From Veillonella sp. VA142 (GTDB lineage Bacteria > Bacillota > Negativicutes > Veillonellales > Veillonellaceae): 64,000 nt of DNA. Below the pieces are notes generated by a model. That model was not told the origin of the DNA, did not search any database, and saw only the letters and a list, made by a program, of their open reading frames with translations. Shown one piece after another: positions 56,055 through 64,000 of the stretch; the stretch's first letter is position 1; the number at the start of each line of letters is the position of its first letter. The position numbers and the translations under genes were made by a program. The stretch is taken from the NCBI RefSeq assembly GCF_003992135.1, contig NZ_RQVN01000004.1, positions 80,482 through 144,481 on the forward strand, written 5' to 3'.

Positions 56055-57430
56055 AATGTAGCCTCCTCTTGTTCAACCACATCATGAGCTGGGTTACCAT
56101 TAGGACCCGCTTGAATATGTTTCACTGCTAAGTAAATGGCAGCAATCGCCATGACTACATAAACCGCAGTAAAACCAATAATTGTTGTCCAAATTTCTGG
56201 TGCAGTTACCACTTTGGATGCACCATCAGCTGTTTTTTGTAATCCGTATACTAGCCAAGGTTGGCGGCCTGCTTCTGCCACATACCAACCTGTGGAGTTA
56301 GCAATAAATGGAAGGGCTAATAAATGATAGATGCTTTTTAGAGCCACTCTATTATTAAGCAATTTACCTTTCACATGTAAATAGTATCCTACAATGGATG
56401 TTACTAACATAATAATGCCAGCTAAAATCATAACACGAAAGGACCAGAACATAGATGTTACATGTGGCACGTAATCACCAGCACCATGTTTCACTTCAGC
56501 TTCTTTTTGAAGGTCATTAATGCCTTTTACTTCCCCTTTAAAAGAATCATGAACTACAAAAGATAATGCACCTGGTACGCCGATTTCAAAGTTATTCTTT
56601 TTACCATCTTGATCGATACCGGCTACAATCGCAAATGGAGCTGGATCATGAGTTTCCCATAAAGCTTCAAAAGCAGCTACTTTCATAGGCTGTAATTTGG
56701 CTACGGTTTGTCCTTGGAAGTGACCGGCGCCACCTACTAGTAAACCACCAATGATTGCCGCACCTAAACCAAATTTGATAGATTTAGAATAAAACTCTAC
56801 ATGGTTATTTTTCAATAAATGCCATGCACTAACAGAAGCGATAATTACACCAGCTGTTAAGATACCATCTGTAAAGATGTGTAAATATTGACCCGGTAAA
56901 TAACCATTTTGTAAAATTGCTGCAAAAGAATCCATTTCAGCACGACCATTACGAAGTACAAAGCCTACTGGATGTTGCATAAATGAGTTCGCTACTAAAA
57001 TCCAAAATGCTGATAAATTACTACCAATAGCTACTAGCACCGCTACAAATGCGTGCGCTTTAGGGGACATTTTATCCCATCCGAAAATCCAAGCCCCCAT
57101 AAAAGTAGACTCTAAGAAGAATGCTGTTAACGCTTCTAATGCCAAAGGAGCTCCGAAGATATCTCCCATAAATCGGGAGTATTCTGCCCAGTTCATTCCA
57201 AAATGGAACTCTTGAACGATACCTGTTACAACACCCATTGCAAAGTTAATTAGGAATAGTTTACCCCAGAACTTTGCCATTTTTTTGTACACTTCGTTTT
57301 TCGTACGCGCATAAGTAATTTCCAATATTGCTACTAATACTGTCATACCTAGCGTGAACGGTACGAAGAGCCAGTGATAGATCGTAGTCAATGCAAATTG
57401 AAAACGAGCTAACAAGACTGCATCCATCAT
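56045..57430 (-). CDS. cydA: Cytochrome bd oxidase subunit I
   Basis: Encodes 461 residues. His19 in TTIYHWLFVPFTLG is the high-spin haem b595 ligand position. FHFGMNWAEYSRFMGDIFGAPLA and the C-terminal GWYVAEAGRQPWLVYG are family hallmarks. The periplasmic Q-loop (about residues 250-330) is the short form found in Firmicutes. AGGAGG lies upstream of two consecutive ATG codons. First gene of cydA-cydB(-cydDC); an Rrf2 regulator gene lies just upstream in the same direction. Confidence 0.97.
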   Translation of the reverse strand: MMDAVLLARFQFALTTIYHWLFVPFTLGMTVLVAILEITYARTKNEVYKKMAKFWGKLFLINFAMGVVTGIVQEFHFGMNWAEYSRFMGDIFGAPLALEALTAFFLESTFMGAWIFGWDKMSPKAHAFVAVLVAIGSNLSAFWILVANSFMQHPVGFVLRNGRAEMDSFAAILQNGYLPGQYLHIFTDGILTAGVIIASVSAWHLLKNNHVEFYSKSIKFGLGAAIIGGLLVGGAGHFQGQTVAKLQPMKVAAFEALWETHDPAPFAIVAGIDQDGKKNNFEIGVPGALSFVVHDSFKGEVKGINDLQKEAEVKHGAGDYVPHVTSMFWSFRVMILAGIIMLVTSIVGYYLHVKGKLLNNRVALKSIYHLLALPFIANSTGWYVAEAGRQPWLVYGLQKTADGASKVVTAPEIWTTIIGFTAVYVVMAIAAIYLAVKHIQAGPNGNPAHDVVEQEEATLWK

Positions 57431-57458
57431 GTCAATTCCTCCTCACTTGAACATAAAT

Positions 57459-57902
57459 TTAGACCACATGGTGCAATGATATATGAATCGAACGTTCACG
57501 TTTTGCTAACGTTTCGAAATCAACGTTTTTTAACTCTTGTATTAACACCGCTTGAATCTTACCCACAGCCTCTTGTACAGCACATTGACCGTGACAACCA
57601 CGGGAGCAGCTTTCAGAGTCATACAAACAATGTTGAAGATATGTGTCGCCTTCTACAGCAGTCACCACATCATACAAGTTGATATCTTTTGGTTTTTTTG
57701 CTAGCGAAAACCCGCCATCTACACCTCGATAGGAATGCAATAATTTAGCATTCACTAGATAGCGCATAATTTTTAACAAGAATCGTTCTGGAATTTTACT
57801 AGTCCTTGCCAACTCAGCTCCAACCTTCCGAGTGCCGAATGGTAATGTAGACATATATAAGATAATCCGAAACGCATAGTCTGTTGCCTGATTAAACTTC
57901 AA
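57459..57902 (-). CDS. Rrf2-family regulator with Cys cluster, TTG start
   Basis: Encodes 147 residues starting at the TTG at 57902, preceded by GGGAG at 6 nt. This start gives the standard Rrf2 N-terminus (KFNQATDYAFRIILYMS). The upstream in-frame extension is not protein-like. A winged helix (AELARTSKIPERFLLKIMRYL) is followed by RGVDGGFSLAKKP. The region CLYDSESCSRGCHGQC holds four Cys, as in IscR/NsrR-type Fe-S sensors. It lies 29 nt upstream of cydA on the same strand, so it likely controls bd oxidase in response to O2, NO or Fe-S status (inference). Confidence 0.87.
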   Translation of the reverse strand: MKFNQATDYAFRIILYMSTLPFGTRKVGAELARTSKIPERFLLKIMRYLVNAKLLHSYRGVDGGFSLAKKPKDINLYDVVTAVEGDTYLQHCLYDSESCSRGCHGQCAVQEAVGKIQAVLIQELKNVDFETLAKRERSIHISLHHVV

Positions 57903-58032
57903 TGGTATCTCCCTTATTGAATCTATAATATATATTGTATATGGGCGTGGAAAGTACACTCTAGTAGTATACTTTATGGCTATAAAAAATGCTCGAGTGC
58001 ATACGCCTTCGAGCATCTCTTGTCTCTATTAT

Positions 58033-58077
58033 AAGAAATTATTGAGAATGTTGCAATACATTTCTTTATAATTTCTT
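58033..58077 (-). terminator. Terminator of the pit operon
   Basis: AAGAAATTAT..AGAATGT-tgcaat-ACATTTCT..ATAATTTCTT, two stacked stems of 10 and 7 bp, just after the pit stop codon. The minus-strand flank is moderately T-rich. Confidence 0.6.
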
Positions 58078-58083
58078 CATTTT

Positions 58084-59082
58084 TTATATATGTGCCAATG
58101 CATCAATAATTGTATATGCCAAGGCTGATACACCAGCGGATAATGGTATCGTAATAAACCAAGCAAATACCATAGATCTTGCAGTGCTCCAGTTTACGGC
58201 TCTCACACGCATAGCTGTACCTACGCCCATAATAGAACCGCTCACAACATGTGTCGTAGATACTGGCAAGTGTAATAAAGTTGCCGTAAAAATAGTGATA
58301 GCAGAGTTTAAATCTGCTGCAAAGCCATTGATACTTTCCAACTTGAAAATTTTACTACCTACAGTAGCAATAATTTTCCATCCTCCTGCTGCTGTACCTA
58401 ATGCCATTGCTGTGGCACAGGCAAGCTTAACCCAAACGGGTACCTCTAAGCTTTGTAATTGTCCACTAGCTACTAGAGTTAAGGTAATAATCCCCATTGC
58501 TTTTTGAGCATCATTAGAACCGTGAGAGAATGACATGAGAGCTGCAGATACTAATTGCATATTCCGGAATCTATCATTCAAAATAATGGGAGAAAATCGC
58601 CCAAATAAGATAAGTAGTATTTTCATCACAATATAGCCTAATACTAAAGCTAAAATAGGAGATGCTACTAAAGAAATGAAAATCTTACCGATCCCACCTG
58701 CTTGCAAAGCTTCTGGTCCTACAGAAATCAGTACTGCACCAATGATGCCACCGATTAATGCATGCGAGGAAGAACTTGGAATCCCATACCACCACGTTAA
58801 CAGGTTCCAAAAAATAGCCCCCACCAAAGCTGCTACTATAATTTCACCATTAATCATCTCTGGAGCCGTGACGATATCGCCACCAATTGTTTTAGCAACA
58901 CCAGTACTTACCATAGCCCCTAAAAAATTTAATGTTGCCGCCATCATAATCGCCATTTTAGGTGTAATTGCTCTTGTCGATACAGACGTAGCTATAGCAT
59001 TGGCTGTGTCGTGGAATCCATTAATATAGTCAAAGGCCAACGATAATAAAACGACGGCCCATATCACCCAACCATCAAGCAT
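58084..59082 (-). CDS. pit: Low-affinity inorganic phosphate transporter, PiT family
   Basis: Encodes 332 residues with about ten membrane segments. The two PiT repeats are visible: DYINGFHDTANAIATSVSTRAI near the N-terminus and MSFSHGSNDAQKAMGIITL in the second half. It imports phosphate as a metal-phosphate or with cations. Its ATG overlaps the DUF47 gene stop by 8 nt, typical of DUF47-pit pairs. Confidence 0.95.
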   Translation of the reverse strand: MLDGWVIWAVVLLSLAFDYINGFHDTANAIATSVSTRAITPKMAIMMAATLNFLGAMVSTGVAKTIGGDIVTAPEMINGEIIVAALVGAIFWNLLTWWYGIPSSSSHALIGGIIGAVLISVGPEALQAGGIGKIFISLVASPILALVLGYIVMKILLILFGRFSPIILNDRFRNMQLVSAALMSFSHGSNDAQKAMGIITLTLVASGQLQSLEVPVWVKLACATAMALGTAAGGWKIIATVGSKIFKLESINGFAADLNSAITIFTATLLHLPVSTTHVVSGSIMGVGTAMRVRAVNWSTARSMVFAWFITIPLSAGVSALAYTIIDALAHI

Positions 59083-59707
59083 ACTTCAAAACTACCCGGC
59101 GGAATGTTCCTACCAAAGTCTCAGAACCATCGATAACCTCTTCCATGGAACTAAGAATTTCCTTCCACTTGATGATTTCAATTGGATCACTACACTCTGT
59201 AAAGAGTTTTGCCATTTCCACATGATAAATATCATCTGCCTCTGCCTCTAGACGTAATACTTCCAAAGCTCGTCCTTCTACTTTCAAGTAATTTTTCTTT
59301 AAGCTTCCCATGTAAGAAATAGATTTTTTTATGTGTTTGCAGCATTTAGCCACAATTTCCGCCATGCGAATAGCCCCATCAGTAGGCTCACTTTGCACTT
59401 GGTACATCACCATTTTATCCATAATTTCTTTAATATTATCAATGGTATTATCCATTTGATCAATCAAAAGTTGAATGTCTTCACGGTCCATTGGTGTAAT
59501 AAAAGTTTTACGTAAACGGTCCATAGTAGCTGCTACTAATTCATCTGCTTCCTGTTCTTTTTGTTCAATTTGACGAAGAGCTTCTTTTTTTTCAAGTTCC
59601 CCTTCAAACACTTTCTGCATTAACTGTGCAGCCTCATGGCATAACTCAGCATGTTCATTAAGCATACTGAAAAACTTTTCTTCTTTTCCTTTTAAATTGA
59701 AAGCCAT
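59075..59707 (-). CDS. DUF47/PhoU-like Pit accessory protein
   Basis: Encodes 210 residues from the ATG at 59707 (GGAGG ribosome site); the frame is open 14 codons further upstream without support. All-helical, with EKFFSMLNEHAELCHEAAQLM and LEAEADDIYHVEMAKLF, the PhoU-like metal-binding helices (ExxxD). It is translated just before pit, with an 8-nt overlap. It is thought to regulate the transporter. Confidence 0.92.
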   Translation of the reverse strand: MAFNLKGKEEKFFSMLNEHAELCHEAAQLMQKVFEGELEKKEALRQIEQKEQEADELVAATMDRLRKTFITPMDREDIQLLIDQMDNTIDNIKEIMDKMVMYQVQSEPTDGAIRMAEIVAKCCKHIKKSISYMGSLKKNYLKVEGRALEVLRLEAEADDIYHVEMAKLFTECSDPIEIIKWKEILSSMEEVIDGSETLVGTFRRVVLKYA

Positions 59708-59778
59708 TACATCCTCCAATAACTTACTACGTGATATACATACACCCATTATAGCACGTTACCATTCACTTGTGCACG

Positions 59779-59830
59779 AAAAATATAGCTATCTTGGCAC
59801 TAATATATAATATTGCCACAGATAGCTATA
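59779..59830 (-). terminator. Terminator of moaB
   Basis: TATAGCTATCTTGGCA / TGCCACAGATAGCTATA, about 15 bp of stem with a bulge and a 14-nt loop, then T5 on the minus strand. Confidence 0.8.
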
Positions 59831-59839
59831 CACAATCTA

Positions 59840-60415
59840 TTATTTAATTAGTTCCCGCTTTAGATGTTTTACTTCAGGCAAAATTAATTCTTTCATGGCT
59901 AAGGTAACAGCGCCCACAGAACCTGGGATAGCGAATAAAATCGCATGATCTTTTACGCCCGCAAGAGCACGAGATGCTAATGCTTTTGTTCCAATATCAT
60001 CACGATAGCTTAGAAATCTAAATAACTCCCCAAAGCCAGGAATTTCTTTATCCAATAGTGGTTGCACTGCCTCGATAGACACATCACGTTTCGCAATCCC
60101 AGTACCACCAGTGCTAATAATGATATCAGCAACACCTACACTATCCTCATATGTCCATGTACGAACATCATTACCTGTGGACGTCTTCAAGACTTGAACA
60201 TCTCCACCATAGTTGCCAGTAAAAGCCTTAAGAATAGCGCCTTGAATCTCTTCGATTGTATCTGTCACAATCTGGCGAGATACGACAACAAAACCAGCCT
60301 CGCGAGCTAACTCCTCAACACGAGCTCCACCTTTATCAGTTTCCTTTGTTCTTGTATCAGACACAGTAATAACCGCTACTGTCAACGGACGATCTGTAAA
60401 TTCCATCATTGCCAT
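59840..60415 (-). CDS. moaB: MoaB/MogA-type molybdopterin adenylyltransferase
   Basis: Encodes 191 residues. AVITVSDTRTKETDKGGARVEELA is the family start, and IISTGGTGIAKRDVSIEAVQPLLDKEIPGFGELFR is the substrate loop. It activates molybdopterin with ATP for Mo/W insertion. Residues about 68-92 (NYGGDVQVLKTSTGNDVRTWTY) look longer than in E. coli MoaB. No other cofactor genes are nearby. AAAGGA precedes the ATG at 60415. Confidence 0.9.
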   Translation of the reverse strand: MAMMEFTDRPLTVAVITVSDTRTKETDKGGARVEELAREAGFVVVSRQIVTDTIEEIQGAILKAFTGNYGGDVQVLKTSTGNDVRTWTYEDSVGVADIIISTGGTGIAKRDVSIEAVQPLLDKEIPGFGELFRFLSYRDDIGTKALASRALAGVKDHAILFAIPGSVGAVTLAMKELILPEVKHLKRELIK

Positions 60416-60619
60416 GTTTCTTTTCCTTTCTACATAGTCAATAGTATTAGTATAAAGCCCCTATACTCTATTCATCTTACTAGATCAGCTAAGCCTTCTT
60501 CTTAAACTTTCAGTCCCTTAGGCATAGCTTTAACAATTTACGATATATAACTAGCAATTAAGCGCAACTCTACCTATATGTAGAGTAGCATATCTCCTAT
60601 CGTAACTCTATAACATATG

Positions 60620-62173
60620 TTAATAACTGAAAAATTCTTTTACTTCTTTTAACTGTCCTTTTGTACAAGAAACATATAGTTCGTCTCCACACTGTAACAC
60701 GGTTGTCGCAACAGGAACAATCGGTTGCCCTCCTCGGTCAATGCTTACAATGATGGCTCCCCTCGGTAGAGCAATATCTTTCAACATCATATCTATATAA
60801 GGACACACCACTGACAAACGAGTTTGGAAAAATGTTTGTTCCTTCTCTGCACCTACCAAACCTTGGCTCATGCGAAGTAACAGATTATCGTAGATAGGCA
60901 ATTCTTTCATAAATTCTGCCGTTAAGTACGCAATGATTGCCACCGTTCCTACTTGATATATACTGTGAAAGCTATTGGTCATTTCTAGAACAAGTAAAAT
61001 CGCTAACAAAGGTGTTCGCATAGAGGCAGCTAACATGCCTGCCATACCGCAAATAATGAAGCTACCACCGAAGGCATTAGGGAGTATATGTAATTCTACC
61101 AGTATACTATGCATCAACGCTCCCACTGCCGATCCAATCACCACCATAGGGAGGAAGATACCTCCTTGGGCACCATTACCATAGCAAATAGAGGTTAAGA
61201 TAATCTTACCTATAACAATATATAATAGCAGATGAAATGTCTGTTGATGGTCGACCATCATGGTCACTACATCATTACCACCCCCCAATAGTAATTGCGA
61301 ATCCAGTCCTAATAACGTCACCCCTAAGAATGTGAGTGAAATTTTCCACCCTCTAGAAATAGGAAGTTTATCATATAAGGATTTCACTCCCACAATCATA
61401 CGATTAAAAAGGATTCCAAAGAAACCTACTCCCACACCTAATATAAGGAGAGTACTAAAATATTGGATAGGGATACTTTCCATCACAGAAAATCCCAAGG
61501 AAGGTGTAAGCCCAAATACCAATGAGGTGATTAAATTCGCCGAAATAGTAGCGGAAAAGGTAGGAATCACTAGTTTCGGGTAAAAACTTTTATGCACTTC
61601 TTCAAACACGAAGATAGCCCCAGATACAGGTGCACTAAAGGCAGCAGTCAATCCCGCCGCGGCTCCAGCAGATGTTAAAATTCGTTCCTCTCGAAGAGAG
61701 CTGCCAAACCAATTCGATAGTAGTTTCCCCGTTGCACCACCAAGCTGTACAGATGGCCCCTCACGACCTACAGAGAATCCAACAATGCCAGTAAAAGCGC
61801 CACCAAAAAACTTCGACACTAATGTAGGAAAGGGATTCATATTAAAGATTCCCTTCATTTCCCCTTCAATCTGAGGAATCCCTGAACCTCCAGATAAAGG
61901 TGCCCACTTGAGCAATAGATGACAACCCCAGCCGAAAATCATCATGATTATCGTCCAAATCACAATTTGTACCACTGTTGCCGTCGCCATAAATTCGTGC
62001 CGATAGTCATTGCCCCAGTGAATGATGTATCTAAAAGCAGAACCAATCGTACCTGCCACTATCCCAATAAGAATGCCTTTCACAATTAATAAAAGAAACT
62101 CTTCCCTGTCAAAGGTATTAAAAAATTCAATCTTAGGTCTTTTAAAAATATTGTTTCGTTTATTATGTATCAT
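60620..62173 (-). CDS. clcA: ClC-family chloride channel/antiporter with C-terminal TrkA-C domain
   Basis: Encodes 517 residues. The ClC selectivity motifs are GSGIPQ, GREGPSVQLGG with the gating Glu (as in proton-coupled antiporters), and GAQGGIFLPM. About ten to eleven membrane segments run to residue 420. The C-terminal part (about 445-517, ISIDRGGQPIVPVATTVLQCGDELYVSCTKGQLKEV) looks like a TrkA-C ligand-binding domain, found in some ClC proteins. It is likely a Cl-/H+ (or fluoride/nitrate) exchanger, perhaps for acid resistance. Monocistronic. Confidence 0.92.
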   Translation of the reverse strand: MIHNKRNNIFKRPKIEFFNTFDREEFLLLIVKGILIGIVAGTIGSAFRYIIHWGNDYRHEFMATATVVQIVIWTIIMMIFGWGCHLLLKWAPLSGGSGIPQIEGEMKGIFNMNPFPTLVSKFFGGAFTGIVGFSVGREGPSVQLGGATGKLLSNWFGSSLREERILTSAGAAAGLTAAFSAPVSGAIFVFEEVHKSFYPKLVIPTFSATISANLITSLVFGLTPSLGFSVMESIPIQYFSTLLILGVGVGFFGILFNRMIVGVKSLYDKLPISRGWKISLTFLGVTLLGLDSQLLLGGGNDVVTMMVDHQQTFHLLLYIVIGKIILTSICYGNGAQGGIFLPMVVIGSAVGALMHSILVELHILPNAFGGSFIICGMAGMLAASMRTPLLAILLVLEMTNSFHSIYQVGTVAIIAYLTAEFMKELPIYDNLLLRMSQGLVGAEKEQTFFQTRLSVVCPYIDMMLKDIALPRGAIIVSIDRGGQPIVPVATTVLQCGDELYVSCTKGQLKEVKEFFSY

Positions 62174-62261
62174 ACTATCACCTTATATACCTTAATAATA
62201 GGTATAGTATACAAGGTTACAGTTGATTTGTCATTATGTAAAATTATCAATATCCTAATAT

Positions 62262-62308
62262 AAAAAGTCAGAATAATTAAGATCTTACTCCTTAATCATT
62301 CTGACTTA
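62262..62308 (-). terminator. Terminator of the 62.3-kb membrane protein gene
   Basis: AAGTCAGAATAATTAAG-9 nt-CTTAATCATTCTGACTT, a 17-bp stem with one mismatch, T5 on the minus strand. Confidence 0.85.
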
Positions 62309-62344
62309 GTATTAATATATAATTTAGATAGATATATAATTTCA

Positions 62345-62863
62345 CTATTTTTTCAATGCATCGATAATTTTTTCTGTATTTTTATCAGCATTATCCATTA
62401 ATTTCATATTTTGTTCTCTTACATTAGTGTCTGAAAGATGTCCTGTAATTAATAAGTTAATATAGTCTTTACATTCAATAGCTTTAGCTTTCTCAAAAAT
62501 AACAAATGAAATAACAGTAACAGCACCAGATGTAGAGTTTACAAGCAGAATTGTCTCAAAAGAACTTAGAATAGTTAATATTGCATAAATACTAATAACA
62601 ATACCATAAAATGTATTATCCCCAAGCATTCCTAATCCCAATAAAAGGAAAAATATTCCCCATAATAGAGATTTAAAATTTAGTTTAAAGCTATCATCTA
62701 CACTAGAAATCTGATTTACAGGTAAACTTCGGCTAGCTTTACCAAGAGGGATTAATTTGAGAATTGTATTAGGAATTTCAAACTTAACAAAGTTTTTATC
62801 TACCTGAATTTTCCCTTTTAAATAAAAAGTAAGATAGGATGTTATAAATTCTACTGTTTGCAT
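62345..62863 (-). CDS. Small membrane protein with bPH-like domain, possibly phase-variable
   Basis: Encodes 172 residues from the ATG at 62863 (GGGAGG 6 nt upstream). The N-terminal strand-rich part (KGKIQVDKNFVKFEIPN, then NQISSVDDSFKL) and a later NSTSGAVTVISF surround two adjacent membrane segments (about 65-105). This resembles bacterial PH-like (YcxB/bPH) domains interrupted by a hairpin. A charged helical tail follows. Function unknown. Its promoter contains a G8 tract in the spacer. Confidence 0.65.
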   Translation of the reverse strand: MQTVEFITSYLTFYLKGKIQVDKNFVKFEIPNTILKLIPLGKASRSLPVNQISSVDDSFKLNFKSLLWGIFFLLLGLGMLGDNTFYGIVISIYAILTILSSFETILLVNSTSGAVTVISFVIFEKAKAIECKDYINLLITGHLSDTNVREQNMKLMDNADKNTEKIIDALKK

Positions 62864-62897
62864 ATAAGCCTCCCTTTTTAACACAATATTTGTTTTA

Positions 62898-62925
62898 ATT
62901 ATACATTATGTCCCCCCCCAGTCAA
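62898..62925 (-). promoter_or_regulatory. Promoter with G8 tract in the spacer
   Basis: Minus strand TTGACT (62920-62925), then G8 (62912-62919) plus 8 nt, then perfect TATAAT (62898-62903). The spacer is 16 nt; gain of one G would give the optimal 17. A direct repeat ATTAAAACAAA flanks the core on both sides. Confidence 0.75.
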
Positions 62926-63051
62926 CATTTTGTTTTAATTGTATATATGGAAGATATTCTCCTAGACTATTATCATCTTATATAGATTTTACTTCTATCA
63001 CATTCACTAGAAAAGGCTAAGTAGATCTAGCTTTGTCATCTGCAACTTCCT

Positions 63052-63606
63052 GTTCTGCCCTGTGGGTTTATATGCCCTTTGGGCTTTAAAACCTTACGTC
63101 AGGAACTAAGCGATGCTCTATGATTTGCGCGTCGCTATGCTCCTTCAAATCATAAGCCCTGCTTATGCGCGTGCTTTGCTCCTTTAAAAGTGGTTCACTG
63201 GAGATCCCAGGGCTATTGCATTCTTCCATAGATATTACTTTAGTCATGTTGGCTGGAAACGGCTCTCCTTTTACATCATCATTTGCAACTTCCTATGTGT
63301 TCCTGGCTGTGGATTTTGTACGCCCCTTCGGGACTTCAAAATCTTACGCTAGGAACTAAGCGATGCTCTATGATTTATCTGCTTTCCTTTTCCTACTTTG
63401 TTCCTGACTGTGGGTTTTATTCGCCCTTTGGGCTTTAAAACCTTACGTCAGGAACTAAGCGATGCTCTATGATTTATCTGGTTTCTTTTTCCTGCTTTGT
63501 TCCTAGCTGTGGATTTTGTGCGCCCCCTTGGGACTTCAAAATCTTACGCTAGGAACTAAGCGATGCTCTATGATTTGCGCGTCGCTCCGCTCCTTCAAAT
63601 CATGAG
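63052..63606. repeat. Four hairpin repeats with covarying stems
   Basis: Hairpins A 63052-63106 (degenerate 5' arm), B 63299-63356, C 63400-63455, D 63499-63556. Form: GTTCCT-nnC-TGTGG-RTTTT ... GCCC/GGG ... AAAAY-CTTACG-nnAGGAAC. Copy C uses GAC/GTC and GGTTTT/AAAACC; copy D uses AGC/GCT and GATTTT/AAAATC; B matches D with a G-U pair. Each is followed by a conserved TAAGCGATGCTCTATGATTT. After A and D, a second hairpin ATGATTTG/CAAATCAT follows. The wider interval 62926-63742 holds no convincing gene. Confidence 0.9.
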
Positions 63607-63652
63607 CCCTGCTTATCCCAGGCTTATTAGGTATAACTTAGTTACTACTTGA

Positions 63653-63680
63653 TTAATCTGGCTGGAAACGGCCAGATTAA
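63653..63680. repeat. Hairpin containing a 5S-rRNA-like 14-mer
   Basis: TTAATCTGGC-8 nt-GCCAGATTAA, 10-bp perfect stem. The core GGCTGGAAACGGCC is identical to a segment of the 5S rRNA 3' part, in opposite orientation on the chromosome. Confidence 0.6.
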
Positions 63681-63703
63681 AAAAGTATATTGCATTAGAA
63701 AAC

Positions 63704-63733
63704 AAAAAGAGACACCTTTCGGTGTCTCTTTTT
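63704..63733. terminator. rRNA operon terminator
   Basis: AAAAAGAGACACC-tttc-GGTGTCTCTTTTT, a perfect GC-containing stem with A5/T5, directly downstream of 5S on the minus strand. Confidence 0.92.
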
Positions 63734-63742
63734 ATTTTCTTA

Positions 63743-63899
<157 letters not shown>

Positions 63900-63921
63900 T
63901 ATTAACTTACAAGTTTGTTCT

Positions 63922-64000
63922 TAAGTAAAGCCCTCGATCTATTAGTACCAGTCAGCTCCATGCCTTGCAGCACTTCCACACCTGGCCTATCAACCATGTC
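63922..64000 (-). rRNA. rrl: 23S ribosomal RNA, 3' end (partial)
   Basis: The minus strand reads GGTTGATAGGCCAGGTGTGG, then CTGACTGGTACTAATAGATC and GAGGGCTTTAC, the invariant 3' end of 23S rRNA. The gene continues beyond the window. Confidence 0.95.

Overview
The window looks like a chromosome segment from a diderm, low-GC anaerobe of the Negativicutes, most probably Veillonella. Three things point this way. It carries a Firmicutes-type stress operon (ctsR-mcsA-mcsB-clpC) and a Bacillus-type L20 leader ahead of infC-rpmI-rplT. It also has a true outer-membrane TonB-dependent receptor. Its central metabolism fits a lactate/pyruvate fermenter: one-chain pyruvate:ferredoxin oxidoreductase, pyruvate carboxylase, and cobalamin synthesis genes. 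The species call is inference; no database was searched.

Layout. 1-9 kb: recQ 5' end, putP, a RelB/ParE-type toxin-antitoxin pair, then the lower glycolytic/gluconeogenic cluster gap-pgk-tpiA-gpmI-eno on the minus strand. 9-13 kb: an unrecognised small gene pair, tRNA-Leu(CAA), and cobalamin genes cbiK-cobI/cbiL-cbiA. 13-18.7 kb: CtsR-controlled clpC operon, a short VNTR, ferritin. 18.9-22.5 kb: a plus-strand metal-handling operon (CobW GTPase, a CobW-permease fusion, a YcgQ-like protein) and an orphan antitoxin-tail ORF. 22.5-27.3 kb: a 1565-residue TonB receptor carrying a second C-terminal beta-barrel, with a Fur-like box upstream. 27.4-35 kb: M16 and M18 peptidases, an unknown membrane protein, Mrp ATPase, an aminotransferase. 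35-44 kb: pyc, an RluA-type pseudouridine synthase, fba, a MurJ/SpoVB-like flippase, infC-rpmI-rplT. 44-51 kb: por, a divergent LysR regulator with a small membrane coiled-coil gene, an 82-bp hairpin repeat array, and an unknown membrane protein. 51-58 kb: cytochrome bd oxidase (cydA, cydB), a fused CydDC exporter, and an Fe-S-type Rrf2 regulator. 58-62.9 kb: DUF47-Pit phosphate uptake, MoaB, ClC, and a small membrane protein with a G8 tract in its promoter spacer. 63-64 kb: an array of covarying hairpin repeats, then the 3' end of an rRNA operon (5S and the end of 23S).

Strongest leads: the homopolymeric tract inside the promoter at 62898-62925 (candidate phase variation); the hairpin repeats at 63052-63556, whose stems covary between copies; the double-barrel TonB receptor; the CobW-permease fusion operon; the 82-bp hairpin repeats at 49501-49787; and an AUU-initiated infC behind an alternative-pairing leader. 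Genes are mostly on the minus strand, and many have clear sigma-A-type promoters and rho-independent hairpins, listed below.
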